A stretch of 42,050 nucleotides of DNA. Origin: Psilocybe azurescens (lineage: Eukaryota > Basidiomycota > Agaricomycetes > Agaricales > Agrocybaceae). Under the pieces are notes generated by a model. The model was not told the origin of the DNA and ran no database searches. It saw nothing but the letters and a program-made list of their open reading frames with translations. Location of the stretch: assembly GCA_023853785.1 (NCBI GenBank), contig JAJIRX010000766.1, positions 1-42,050 on the forward strand, given 5' to 3'. Shown here one piece after another: positions 1 to 11,480 of this stretch (within the stretch, counting starts at the first letter, position 1; every line of letters begins with the position of its first letter). A program made the translations under genes and the position numbers.

Positions 1-537
1 GCTCACAATTGAACCGAGCAATTGGTAAAGCTGAGCTTGTGTGCCTCCAGGGCATGGATCGGCTGAGTCTATATCTGGCAGGTTTATTAACACGTTCCTA
101 GGATAGGTACACTTGGAAGGCATGAGGCAGGAGCTTCATTAGATGCTACACAGCATCACATCAGGCCTCAAGGTGATGCATACGCCTTTATAACGACACC
201 CTCATCTCACTTGCTCGCCAACTCGCCTGTCTATCTCACCAGCTGTAGTCACTCTCCCACCGAACAGACGTCAGTATGTTCGAGTCATCGAGCGATTTTG
301 ACATTGGTGGGGGAACTTTGTCTCTGCTGCTGGAGATTACGTCTACCATGAGCACAAAAACACATTCATCGTCAATCCACCAGCGGCATCACCACCGGTA
401 CCAGTCATTTCAGCAGAGCTTAATCGCATACTTTGGACCATTTTTCCCAAAATTCACAGCCATGGATCAACGACCATGAAGAAAAAACCACAGTACTGAA
501 ACCGGCTCATAGTTTTCTCCCTCCATCGTCGAATAAT
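1..537. other. Upstream region of the Trp-heptad gene
   Basis: No convincing coding exon is seen. A TATA-like TTATAA at 188-193 lies about 345 bases before the proposed start codon at 538. That distance suggests a long 5' leader or an unrecognised upstream exon. An ATG at 276 opens a short frame, but I found no splice pair joining it in phase to the gene downstream. Confidence 0.4.
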
Positions 538-1031
538 ATGAAGTCTTACGTGCACCCTGAGGAGGGTTTACTATTATTCCACGGACCCCACGCATCCTTC
601 TCACTGGAAAGCCTCAGGTTCGTGTATAAGATCTGTTTTGATTCTTCTTTCATGCTTAACATTCCATAAGATGTCGCTGAAGCGACAAATCGGGAGAGTC
701 TAGCCCTGCCTTTTCCCATTCTCACCTACAAATTACCCGAGAACTACCCAATCTACAAATTTCTGAAGTCTACAAATCACCAGACGATGACCCGCTCCTA
801 CCCTTCTTTTCTGATGAACACCTCTTCTACTCTAACTCTGACGATTCAATTCCAGTACCACCCTCTGACCAAAATGATGATAGGCAAAGCTGGCAGACCT
901 GGAGAGACGCTTGGAATGCATGGTACGCGTATTGGGCAGCGATGCATGCGTCTTGGACATCATGGGCCTCATCTTGGATGCCTTGGAGCTGGAGTGTGCC
1001 TACATTCGTACAATTGAGACCAATCTGGTGA
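538..1031 (+). CDS. Hypothetical protein with tryptophan heptad repeat
   Basis: I do not recognise a family. Two exons are proposed, 538-617 and 683-1031, joined over a 65-nt intron (GTTCGT...CTGAAG), giving about 142 aa. The middle is Ser/Pro/Asp-rich and acidic. The C-terminal third (bases 891-992) carries ten Trp codons in about 34 residues, spaced 3,4,3,4,7,3,4,3,2. This is the a/d spacing of a coiled-coil heptad, with Met at the one expected Trp position that is filled differently. No signal peptide is evident. An alternative acceptor at 670 gives an immediate stop in this frame, so 682 was chosen on phase. The real start may be upstream through another exon. The next gene downstream is the broken F-box/LRR-like gene, with no evident link. 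Confidence 0.5.
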
Positions 1032-1808
1032 TTACCACCTCTGATCCAGTACTGTGGTCGCCTCAGGATGTCTGCGAAGTTGCAAAGGATGACGGTTCAC
1101 ACAGTCATGTGGAATAGATTTGGACATCCAAGCACTCTGCTCTGATTTCGTTTCCGACTCCGGACTTAATGGGCAGGTTTTTCGGTAATGGTATTGTTTA
1201 TATGGTCTTACCCTCTCTCGCCTTGCTGTCAACAATTCCTTGACATCGGCCTATACCCTCTTCACAGCACTCAGAACGGATATGCATACATTCTCTTTTG
1301 CTTTATAGATATAGATACATACGTATCTACTATACCCGAACTATACCCATTGATATATAAAGAAATACAAATACAACACTGCTGCTGTTTTGGAATTCTA
1401 TATCTTCTGCAAAGATTATAGAAGTCACGATCGAAAGCATTTGAAAGTGCTGGTCCGATCTTAGCTTTTAGGTTTGCCTTTAGGCTGAGGTTGGATCTTT
1501 GGTTGATCTTTAGGCAGGCGGCGGACTTCCTCATACCATAGTAAGTATCCTTGAGGTTATTAAGCTTGATATATGATAGTTTGACTGCTAAAGTCTATGA
1601 TGTGCACGCTCGCCTTGATCAAAATTTGTCTAAACCTTCAATGTCTCACAATATACAACGCTTTGCTAACGCGTCACGTTTAGTTGTGCATTGATCCCCC
1701 GTCTTCTTTCCCATATTACTCTGCATTTAACCTGCAGAGCTACCTTCAGCGGTCATGTCTTTTCCACTGGTTTGCACACTTTCCAGCTCATCTGCAGATA
1801 CTACCTGC
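1032..1808. other. Intergenic
   Basis: I see no gene here. The stretch holds AT-rich sequence, a CT-rich run before the next gene and short antisense frames without recognisable content. Confidence 0.4.
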
Positions 1809-3270
1809 ATGGTACTACCTATTTTGCCCCAAGAGTTGGTCGACCATATCGTCGACGACATTGGCCATGAAGAGACAACTCACAGCGCATAGCAGCACTG
1901 AGCGCTTGCTCATTAGCATCATGGTCCTTCCTAACACCTGCGCGGAGGAACAGGTTTAGGTTTGTTTCTTTGGTTGAGGGAGGAGGCAGACACAAGTTTA
2001 ACAGGGAGCAGAACGACTGAAAACACATTCTAAGGCTGGAGGCCTTCGCTAAACTGCTCTTGAGGGATCCTTGCAAGGCATATCCCAACCACACTCCTCT
2101 ATCACAACACATCGGATTACTGGCAATAGAATTTTCGAGGTACCGCCCGAGCCGAAGCTCGAGGAAACAGCACAAAAGGGCAAGACTCGATTCTATACTG
2201 CCGCGAATCTTGGCCGTAATACCAAGTATTCGTTTGCTCAGATTACTCTACGACTATGATCTGTGGAAGAATGATAGCTTACAGTGGGCCTTTCTAGGCG
2301 ACTCAATGAAGAAAGCATTGGAGGATTTTTGCATTTCCCGCCCCATTGAATATCTGGACCTTGCTGCTATCCGTTCTTTCCCAATGGCTATCATTACCAA
2401 CTGTCGACACCTAAAAGATCTGTGGGCAGCAAATATGGTAGACCCCGATTGGGCATCACCGTTACAGACGGTTTCAACTGATCAAGGTCCCTTCACGCCT
2501 GTGTTGGAAAATTTGCACGTGATAAACTTGTCAGATTTGGTGTCGGGCTTGGCACAATATGGAGTCGGACCTCAAGCCGTCATTCGATTATCTTTCCTTC
2601 GAGTACTGGACATGGGCTCAATCCGTTTTGCAGCAGAATGGACCTTGCTGTGTTTGCTACCCTCACTCACACATCTATACTTTTCATGTGAACACTGTGG
2701 TATGAATTATATGTTTTACATTGTGCAATCACTTATTAATGTTGATTTCTGTTTACCAGCAACGCCCAACCAGATTTCCCCGCACAACTTGATTTTGGAT
2801 CCCTGGCGAACCTTCAAACTCTTACAATTTATCGTCTCTCCTTCGGGCACAAAGCAAGCAGTCCAGGTCTCCTTTCATTAACGAAATGGAGATTCTTTGA
2901 CCCAAAGCTCAACTCCAAGGCACCATCCTCACTCGAAACTCTTGATATCAGCGGCTCTTGGAGCAACTGTACACGGCGAGATGAAATAAAGAATTTCTTG
3001 CCTCGCTCTGGTTGGAATGCCATAGATGATGTCCTTTCCAGTGGCAGATTTCCCAGGCTATGCAACATACAGCTCAGTTTGACACTTAACTACCACAATG
3101 ACCCAACTGTTCCTGATAAGATGGGCCCTTCATTGGCGAAGGAGCTTACCCAGGACATCCAGGAAAAACTTCCCCAATTATTTCCATCGTTGTCACGCTC
3201 GCTCTCGACAAAGATTGGCGTTAACTTGGATGTGAATAGCTACAAGTCGTACAATTTCAACCAATTTTGA
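1809..3270 (+). pseudogene. F-box/LRR-like protein, broken reading frame
   Basis: F-box proteins act as substrate adaptors of SCF ubiquitin ligases, and mushrooms have large families. From ATG 1809 the start reads LPQELVDHIVDDIG, a typical F-box opening. It then hits TAG at 1890. One base later the frame continues as the expected LSACSLASWSFLTPARRNRF. That frame has an in-frame TGA at 2018-2020 and then runs open through a leucine-rich LRR-like body. A 74-nt intron (2700-2773, GTATGA...AACCAG) keeps the phase and leads to a stop at 3268-3270. Restoring one T near 1889 would repair the first break; the TGA is a second lesion. Because other genes in the window also carry single-base indels, the frameshift could be an assembly error. 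The nonsense codon makes a decayed copy more likely. Confidence 0.6.
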
Positions 3271-4144
3271 TTAGTAACCGGCGTACCGTTTGTCAAACAC
3301 ATCTTTATGCGAATACCAATTAGTGATTTTTAGGCTCGGAATTTACAGATGCTATTCTTGGACATCATCTATATTCATACATTGTCCTGAATGTCGATCC
3401 AATGTCAGCTCTCATCTCATTTGGGCTAGATAGCGCAGCTCTCTATTTCTACTCCGCTTTCCATCGATCCTCGAATAATTTCAGCATTCTATAAATATAC
3501 ATCGCTACTCTTTGGATCCAATAATGTTCCAAGTATTTTTGTGCACTAAAAAATTCGATCAATCTCCACCACAGGCAAAAAATGCATCTTATATTAAGCG
3601 CTCAAAGCTTGATATCTGACTAAATCAGTGAGTGGTAGTCGTTGTTATGTCATTTGAGTGCTAACAAGAGGGGCAGGAGGATGATCATGACTGTGTTGAT
3701 ATCGCGTCAGACTCAGAGCTTCTTCTGTCAGTAGTGTCCAGGCTTTCACGAAACGCAGGATTAATCTTGTTGCGAATGAACCATGGTACTTGCAATGAAA
3801 GATGACGCGGCAGCAATACGCACTACTGACATGGTGATTCGTCGGCACAAGCATGACAGAGACGGTCGAAAGTGACCGTCAGATGCGTGCGCATTGCTCA
3901 AATTCTTCACTTTTAAACACGCCGTGTCCGAAATCACCAGGCCGCTTATCTCTCGTGTGAAAACCATATTCTCGGTCTCACATAAGATCAGTGCTTCTCA
4001 GATAAGTACACAGCACACCCCATCAAGAATATGTGAAATTCCATTCCTGTCTCAATATTGCTGACTGTCCGTGATGTAACTACCAATATATCGTCCTTTG
4101 CTATAGCTCTGTATTTAGTTGATTATCTTGGATTTTTACCAGAG
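3271..4144. other. Intergenic
   Basis: No supported gene. Short minus-strand frames between 3645 and 3967 show no recognisable motif and no phase-compatible exons. Confidence 0.35.
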
Positions 4145-4320
4145 GATAAAGTCGTTTTTGGTTGTCTCAATAGAGAGCTTGATCCTCATGGAGCCTATGG
4201 TACCGGAAATCCTATTGGAGGAAATGTGACGTCCAACATTACAGGCGACGACAAGAACTTTGCCGAATGGATGGTGAGCCTATCTTCTATTAGTTAGAAT
4301 TTGCAACCTAACAAATGTAC
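4145..4320 (+). repeat. Copied exon 5 region of the downstream glycoprotein gene
   Basis: This 176-bp block is nearly identical to 6580-6754: about four differences, including one single-base indel. It contains the end of an intron, the whole 100-nt exon 5 (here 4174-4273) and the start of the following intron of the glycoprotein gene at 5853-7592. The flanking sequence is unrelated, so it is an isolated partial duplication in the same orientation, 2.4 kb upstream of its source. The exon frame is still open, but no other exons of that gene are visible around it. Confidence 0.85.
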
Positions 4321-4489
4321 TCTACAAAGCAAGAGCTCCGAGTCGCGAGAGGCCATCACCCCTTGGCCTTGCAGTCTATAGCTTGCCAAGGATATCTTCA
4401 GTCAAGCGTACTTAAAAGACCTCGAAAGCTTGTTAGCATCCTGTTGCTATCCACCCAGTACTCGTTTTAAATCTTGTCATAAAATTGCG

Positions 4490-5038
4490 ATGCTATTTGA
4501 GTCCACCGCCTTCGTCGCTTTGTTAGCCTCCTTAGCCTCCGCTAATTCCAGCAGCATTTGGAGTACCACAGACCGAGTAATCACAACCAGCCAGTGGAGT
4601 ACTACGGACCGTGTTATTACAACAAGTCGATGGAGCACCACCGACCGCGTTATCACAACCAGCGAGACGATTAAAGTCGTGCCTGTGGTAACTGGCAACT
4701 ACACCACAGTATACTTCACCACGCTGGGCATCAACACTACGTCCGTACCTGCGGGCGGCAATTTTACAACGTATATCACTCATTCCTTGAGCGCCACCAA
4801 GACGAAGACGACGAAGCTCATCTTACCCACTAATGCAACTACGACAGATGGGGCCAGCAATGCATTTGCAAAACAAGGTACCGCTGTCGGTGCAAATATT
4901 CGCTCTTCAAGCAGCAGTGATGTACCCTCGGTCTCGCAAAGTAGCTCAGCACAACGCGGGGCGCAGGGATTCCCAATGGTTGCTCTCGGGTTATCTCTCA
5001 TCTGCGGCATAGGTGCTTCTGCTCTCTCGCTCTCATAA
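4490..5038 (+). CDS. Secreted Ser/Thr-rich GPI-type surface protein with 12-aa repeats
   Basis: Single-exon frame of 182 aa. The N-terminus (MLFESTAFVALLASLASANS) is a typical signal peptide with likely cleavage after an Ala. Three perfect-register 12-residue repeats (core WSTTDRVITTS) follow, encoded by 36-nt units at 4559-4594, 4595-4630 and 4631-4666. After them come several N-x-T sequons and a Ser/Thr-rich stalk. The C-terminus is a hydrophobic tail (GFPMVALGLSLICGIG) ending in Ser, consistent with GPI-anchor addition. I infer a cell-wall or plasma-membrane mannoprotein; no enzyme motif is seen. ATG 4490 was chosen over an in-frame ATG at 4430 because it begins directly at the signal peptide. 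Confidence 0.75.
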   Translation: MLFESTAFVALLASLASANSSSIWSTTDRVITTSQWSTTDRVITTSRWSTTDRVITTSETIKVVPVVTGNYTTVYFTTLGINTTSVPAGGNFTTYITHSLSATKTKTTKLILPTNATTTDGASNAFAKQGTAVGANIRSSSSSDVPSVSQSSSAQRGAQGFPMVALGLSLICGIGASALSLS

Positions 5039-5667
5039 ACCGTCGAGTCGTAGTAATTCGGTAATATGGAACCAATCCTGTTTTCAAAGTGTGAGTCTTT
5101 CTCATACATTCAAATGCACATTCGGCTTGACTTCCAGCTTAGAAATGCGATGCGTGGTAGATGGTAACGAATCAAATGTTTATTTTTGCTGCCAATATAG
5201 TATTACTAGTACTAGTATCAAGGAACAATACACAATCACACTCATTTTTTAACCCGCTGCCAGCCAGGGGTCTTGAGAGAGGTCTCGTGGATACAGAGGG
5301 AGATTGAGCCTTTTAGTTGATAACGGCCAAAAGTTGCCGTTGATTACCACGCTCTGTGCACACCGTGAGCTCATCACGGCCGATCCGCGCGAATATTACT
5401 ACATGATCTTATGGTATTTTGTCCCTTTCAGAAAAGCCCTATCCTATATTGCAGATCCACCTTCAGTCGTATACTAAGTTCCGAACAAAGCTTGTGCCCA
5501 GGTTTTCTGAAGATGTTGTATTTACTATGGTAATATGTTATGTAGGTCCGACGGATCTATGTTGGGCATCATAACATCTAAAAATAGATTTCTCTACAGC
5601 CCCTTGTTACACCGCGCAGACCATTCAATCTGAAGGGCTGCCATAACCGAACTGCATGTCAGTAGCA
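5039..5667. other. Intergenic
   Basis: 3' flank of the repeat protein and upstream region of the glycoprotein gene. Apart from AT-rich tracts I see nothing that can be named. Confidence 0.4.
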
Positions 5668-5674
5668 TATATAA
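5668..5674 (+). promoter_or_regulatory. TATA-like box of glycoprotein gene
   Basis: TATATAA lies about 180 bases before the start codon at 5853. A pyrimidine-rich stretch follows at about 5695-5735, as is common at fungal transcription starts. Confidence 0.45.
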
Positions 5675-5852
5675 CATCCCCTTCCGAGAAAAAATTTCCC
5701 CATCTTTCTGGTCTACTTTTTGTTTTTCTCCGTCCATTTGGACTGTAATCGGGGTTCTCCAACCTCAGCCGCTCGCTCACTTTGCTCTATCGTTTTGACG
5801 ACATTTATACTCCCCCCCACATCCATTTCAACCTCAAGCAACAAGAATAACG

Positions 5853-7592
5853 ATGTTAAATCCTACAACTCTTGCGGCATTTCTAGCTACCACTCTCCCG
5901 CTTCTAGGCCTCGCTTCCGCCAATGACTTCCCTCAAGGCGTGCTCGGAACAGGAACCATGGGAGTGACCAACCCACCCAAACCTACACTGGGCACAGCTA
6001 TCAACCAGAACAGTATGGCGCGACTTCTGTCTGTTAACTCTGTTGATGTATGTGCTTAACACTGTTTATCTCCACGTCTGTCGTTTGTCAGGTACGCGAC
6101 TGATCGTGATTGTCTATTTTCTCTGACAGGGATTTTTTGTCTTTTTGCACCACCCACCCTTCAACCTATTGCCAACTCTGAGGTATGTCTAGTGATTCTT
6201 TCCATATGCTCTTCGACCATTTGAACCTCTGGATTCGTCAACTTGAATACCCATCGCCTTCCTCTTTACCATTCCGCATTACACGGACCTGATCACGGTT
6301 CTAATCAAAAATCGTTTCTATAAATAGACAATCGAAGTCGCATGGTGCACGAAGCCACGAAACAACGCGCGTCTCATTCCTGATGGGACGCTTACAGGCG
6401 TCTCCTTCCTCAAGACAGGTCGGTTTTACCAACATTTCACCATATCATTTACTGATTTCGATGTGAATACTAGATTTCTATGTGCAAGTCATTGGATACG
6501 GTGATTTGACCAAGATGAATATCCCAGCGGGGGATTTTGGAGGGTCGGTCATATGAGCTCAAAACTTATCAATGGTACTGATAAAGTCGTTTTTGGTTGT
6601 CTCAATAGAGAGCTTGATCCTCATGGAGCCTATGGTACCGGAAATCCCATCGGAGGAAATGTGACGTCCAACATTACAGGCGACGACGAGAACTTTGCCG
6701 AATGGATGGTGAGCCTATCTTCTATTAGTTAGATTTGCAACCTAACAAATGTACATTTCTCCTTACATCAGCTCTACATCGTATGTTATTCCACTTGAAT
6801 TTGCATTGGTGACCTAGTCTTCTTATCTGATTTGATTAGGGAAATGGCCAGTTCTGTCTTCGCGTGTGCACGAACGCGAACTCGACTTATGATGCCGCTC
6901 ATATGTGCTGGCATGAGCTCGATGAAGTTGGTTGTGGATTCGTCATGCCTGGAAACTACAACGTCAACGGCACCTTGTAAGCCCTTTCTCTCTGTATACA
7001 CCTTTTAATCTTAATCTGACAATTCCGTCAACTTCTTACACCACACAGTGAGACCTGTGATGCGGATGTAGCATGTCAGTCCTCATCTTCCAAGACTCAT
7101 TATCTGACTCTAATCTATACCGCAGACCCACCAGGCTGGTATCCAACTGCCACTGTCAACGGTACCCCGTTTTTCTCGACCTTTGCCCAGCGTTACACTG
7201 GCACACTCGCTAATGGCGGCGCATACACCATCGGTGATCTCACCACACCCACAGGTGCATACAGCACACCAAAATCATCCAACTGCGTCAAGACCTCTTC
7301 TATTTCGAACGGTGTGAACCTTGCTGCTGGTGCCACCGCGGCCCCTACTTCGTCTGGTGGGAACAGCTCTGGTACAGGAGCAAGTACGCCAACATCTACA
7401 GCGACAAAGACTGCCAACACAACTGGGAACACGGGAAAGAGTACTTCCGAACCGGGTACGTCATCCACGAGTGCGCCTAATACAAGTAAAAGTAGTGCTG
7501 CACGAAGCGGGAACATCAATGCCCAGACCTACCCGATGATTCTATTTTGGTCGGTTCTGGCTGGGTTTGGTGCAGTGGTTCTCTTGCATTGA
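5853..7592 (+). CDS. Macrofage-activating-glycoprotein-like GPI protein
   Basis: Nine exons are proposed: 5853-6051, 6130-6182, 6328-6418, 6474-6543, 6609-6708, 6772-6780, 6840-6976, 7049-7074 and 7126-7592, about 383 aa. The protein has a signal peptide (TTLPLLGLASAN), a Cys-containing ectodomain with the motifs EVAWCTKPRNNARLIPDGTL and GNPIGGN, and NVT, NIT and NGT sequons. A long Ser/Thr stalk and a hydrophobic C-terminal tail suited to GPI anchoring follow. The pattern matches basidiomycete proteins annotated as macrofage activating glycoprotein; their biochemical role is not established. Exon 6 is only 9 nt (Leu-Tyr-Ile). The exon 1/2 junction is uncertain: the best donor GTATGT at 6048 is out of phase by one base, while GTGCTT at 6052 restores phase. 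Its exon 5 has a second copy at 4174-4273. Confidence 0.75.
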
Positions 7593-7890
7593 CGGCTTCT
7601 TACATTTCTTCCGTATTTCCTCTTCGGGCGAAGGTTTCATGCTCTTGTTTGCTGCATTAGTTGCTGATATGTACATAGTAATCCACTACGGTAGATTTTA
7701 CGATTTAACCATAAGTCATGAAAATACGTATGCTTGTACACCATATCAGAATTAGGGATATATTTGTTGTGCCTTCGAGTATTCACATTGGGTTTGGCTA
7801 CTCACAAGTCGGCTCTAAGGAAACTCGATGAATAACTGAACAGGCTCGGGATCAGTCTGAACATAGTTTATACGACGAGGCGATGCTTTA
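7593..7890. other. Intergenic between convergent genes
   Basis: 3' flanks of the glycoprotein gene (plus) and the GRDP-like gene A (minus). No feature is seen. Confidence 0.4.
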
Positions 7891-10395
7891 CTACAACATT
7901 TTAGGATAAATTTGATATGTATAGGAGGATTGGCCAGCACCAGCATCACCTCCTCCAATACCTCCTCCACACCCGCTAGAACCACACCCGCTACCACACT
8001 AGAGGTGAAATGGTAAGATATCAGCTGTCAATATAAGCAGAAGGAAGAGCTTACCCCTGAGACAGAATTGACTATAGACCCATCAGAGGTGACGCATCCC
8101 TCACCGAACGGCACACCTTTTCCAAATCCAATTGGCACAGGAACCAAAAGGCAGGGTCATAAGCGCAAGCAGGAACCCAGGACTGGTTCTGGTAATACTT
8201 TTTAGCGAATAATCGGCTTTCAAACTGTGTTTCTTACCTTGACGGCCTTTTTCGTGGCCTCTTCGCGCTCTTTTTGATTCTTCTTCGTCAGGTCCTTATA
8301 TCTCTGGGTTTTAACTTCATGTGCATGTTCGTTGTGTGGAACAAAGCGAACTGCGTTGTGATCGCTTGGATGAGTAGCTGAAAGGGTGTCAGGCCGGTTG
8401 AGTGGTACGAGATGGGAAGAGTATGCTGTAGAGTGACGTTTATTCCCAATGATGTGGGATAAACGCTCTCCAATGGTACTCCCAGGTATAGGACAGCCAC
8501 AGTGAGTATATTGAACGCCAAACCGCTCTTTCCAGGCAAGATGGGTAATATCAAACGCAGAGGATAATCTGATTCCTTCGACCTTGTCATCGCTTGAAAT
8601 ACCAGTTAGTCAACTTAAAATTTATAGTTAGATACCTGAGAAGCGTACTGATCAATAAAACGTTTAAGGTGACTCGTGCAATCGTTCGTATATTTCTCTG
8701 GGTTTAGCTGGTGCGTATGCCAGACAAGGTCAATATCCAGCGTCGGCACGAAAAACTTAGAGGGAGACGAGGATATGAGATCTAAGAATCTATCGAGGGG
8801 TTTAATTAAGGTCAAACACGGTATAAGTGAGTAAACCAACGCATGATATCGAGTTAATGCATGTTGGAGTGCTAACTCATTGCTTGAGCCATCGAAAAAT
8901 CCAGATGTTGTCCAGCCGAGGTCGTACATCTTGCTGATAAAAGATCCCTGGCGAAGTACCTGCAACGGCGTTAGCACATAACCTCTCAAAGATTTAGAAG
9001 AAACCAACCGCCCCAACAAGTTCGACTGAGTAAATCTTGTCGTCGTTATAGGCGCTTATAATCCTCCCCACCCTATGTGACATAAGCCCGAATATGAATC
9101 CATGAAAATGATGAACTCACAAAAGGGGCTGATACGAGAATCCCATTCGTCTTCGCAGAAAATCTAGAGAGTACTTACAGAGCTCCATAATTGCGAGGTA
9201 CAGCTCATGGTGATATTCGCGACTTCCGTATACGAGCTTGGTTTGAAGTAGATTCTGGCTGGAGGATTTTGCACTCTCGCAAACCAGATTCTTTATCTTG
9301 CTACCTTTCTCGATGTCGAAAGAAGAGGCTAAAATGGTTCCTCTGGAAAAATAAAAGTCAATATAATGAACATAAAACAATAGAAGGAGCAAGCTCACGC
9401 AAGGTGGTCTGCTGGGCTCGTAGTGGTGTTCGCTGCAATGTCGCGAGCAAGTTTGGAAAGGGCCAGCTTCTCCTTAGTTATATCACCGAAAGTACAACCG
9501 TCATTTGTGCAAATTGTTGTAAAACTCTGCTGAAAGTATCCTGTTCCTTCTTTGTTCATATAGTCTGATTTACGGAGTAAGATACAGCGACGTTAGATTA
9601 AACACGACCGACGCACCAACTTGAATAGACTCATTGCACATGGGACACGATATTAATTTCTTGGTCATATTCTGTACTTCATTCAGTAGATTAAAACCTA
9701 GTTGGGTATTGAACCGCCAATGATCTACTCGAGGCTTAGAAGGAGGGTCTGAGAGCATCGCCGATGGATCGAGAAGTAGCTGCCGAAAATGTGGTTCCAA
9801 GCTTTTGAGCTGCTTGCAAGCAGGGATCCGCATGCAGTCTTCGGTGTACCAGCTGAGTCGCGGTTCAATAATCGTCAGGATATTCCCTTTATTAAATGTC
9901 AGACATACCGTGGATTAAGCATGTATGAATGCCAAACCTATGAGTTTAATAACACTCTCAGTCCTATGTAATTTCTAAGATGCAGAGATGCAATACTCGG
10001 TGCTTACCATGATAACATCGATTGGAGGTATGACAACGTACGAGGATATCCTTGAATGGTCTTCACCAACAATAGCTTTGCACCAAACATCGAATCTATG
10101 TTGCGAGCAGTGAGCCCAAGCAATACGAGTAATTGATGCCCCGTACTTACCGCTCCACTGCTAATCCTACAAACCAAGTCCATTTTCGCGCTTTATCCTG
10201 AGGCACGTGCGGAATGTCGACAGTCATCGATTCGACCTGCTCCCTGAGCTCCCCAAAACTGCGCAAGAGGGCCAGATGGCCTTTAATATCGGCTATACCT
10301 ACCAACGATTCGGTCGTGGTGGTATCCCCAATAACAAATTTCGATGGAGCATGTACTGAGTCATCATACGGCGGTGGTAAAAGGGTGTCAGACAT
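7891..10395 (-). CDS. GRDP-like protein, paralogue A
   Basis: Member of the glycine-rich domain-containing protein-like (DUF1399-type) family, of unknown biochemical function. Exons read from ATG 10395: 10151-10395, 10008-10095, 9909-9937, 9617-9852, 9399-9564, 9121-9342, 9009-9072, 8841-8959, 8649-8789 and 8238-8592; all phases agree. The family motif appears twice: VWHSYMLNPRWYTEDC in the first half and DIDLVWHTHQLNPEKY in the second. A Lys/Glu-rich basic segment follows (about 8240-8330). The tail, exon about 7891-7998, encodes CGSGCGSSGCGGGIGGG before the stop. One or two exons between 8020 and 8235 are unresolved because the reading frame there is ambiguous. Paralogue B lies just upstream in the same orientation. 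Confidence 0.7.
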
Positions 10396-11480
10396 CAATA
10401 TCTTGAGGCAAGATTTTAAAAGCACTTGAAAGCTCAAGAATCAAAAATCTCTGTGATGTTATATACCTGTATTCACCTATCTGTACCGGGAGTCACGGGG
10501 GTACGGGGCAGAGTTCCCGAGGTTCCAATGGAAAACGACACAGCCTGTGGAGGCTGTCCAGATCGCATGGGAAATGTGGTCTTGCCTGATCACACTGTGC
10601 AACTGCACCATCGGAAGGGCTGGAAACCGGTCACATCTGTCATAGACCAAACATAGACTCAAGAGTAATTTTTCTTTCCGCATATGCAATCATCCGTAAT
10701 GAGAGGTCTGACTGCCTGAAATTGGCCTGGGCGCTTGAGCGCAGAATCGGTTCCACATGATCAAGTATGGTCTTTTACCTGCTCTAGACATGGTCCGCAG
10801 CTCGGATCCGGCATAATAATATAGAGTTAGGCGTAGTAGGCTGGCTATCATTATTGAAAGTCTAAAGAATCATGTAATCCACTACTGCTTAAAATACAAT
10901 GTTGTCTGTAAGTAACTCAGCAAACTCTAAGAAGTGTACTTTAAGAACAAGTGGTCAAGAGATTCTGTACGTTTTAGTCATACTGGAGTATCCTGGTACT
11001 GCGTCATTTTTGCCTCCAAAGATGGGAATTTATTTGTATTACCTCCGACCCGTGTCGGAAGGAAAAACGACAACGACAGCCTCTTCCGCAGTCAGCTTTG
11101 GCGAATGACAAAAATAGCTCACTGGCAGTAGCTTTTTAGTCGTCTGGATCTTCTTTAAAAACGACTCATGTTTTGAATACATGAACTCTATATTTGTAAA
11201 TCGGTGACAATGACTCCCGATCATCCAGCCTCTTCATGGAGAAACACTCCGCCTACCTTGATTTTAATCTAGGAGAAGAAGCTTTGAATGCGAGAGGGCC
11301 TCATAAATTTATAGAACGGAAATTCGGAACTCAACTGACCGCAGTACTTAAGAATATTTCACTTCTTCATTCTTGGGCGTTCATAGAGTGTCTGGCCCCA
11401 TGCTGATACTAAATATACATCACTCCATAGAAAAAGGCAGAACGGTACCCAAGCGTGGTCGTTCCCCGTGGCTAAAGTTC
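10396..11480. other. Spacer between GRDP-like paralogues
   Basis: Promoter region of paralogue A and 3' flank of paralogue B. Short open frames are present, but none has a recognisable motif or matches the neighbours. Confidence 0.4.

Noticed and set aside
1271..1534. Minus-strand 87-codon frame
   Set aside because: Lysine- and isoleucine-rich translation of AT-rich sequence with no motif.
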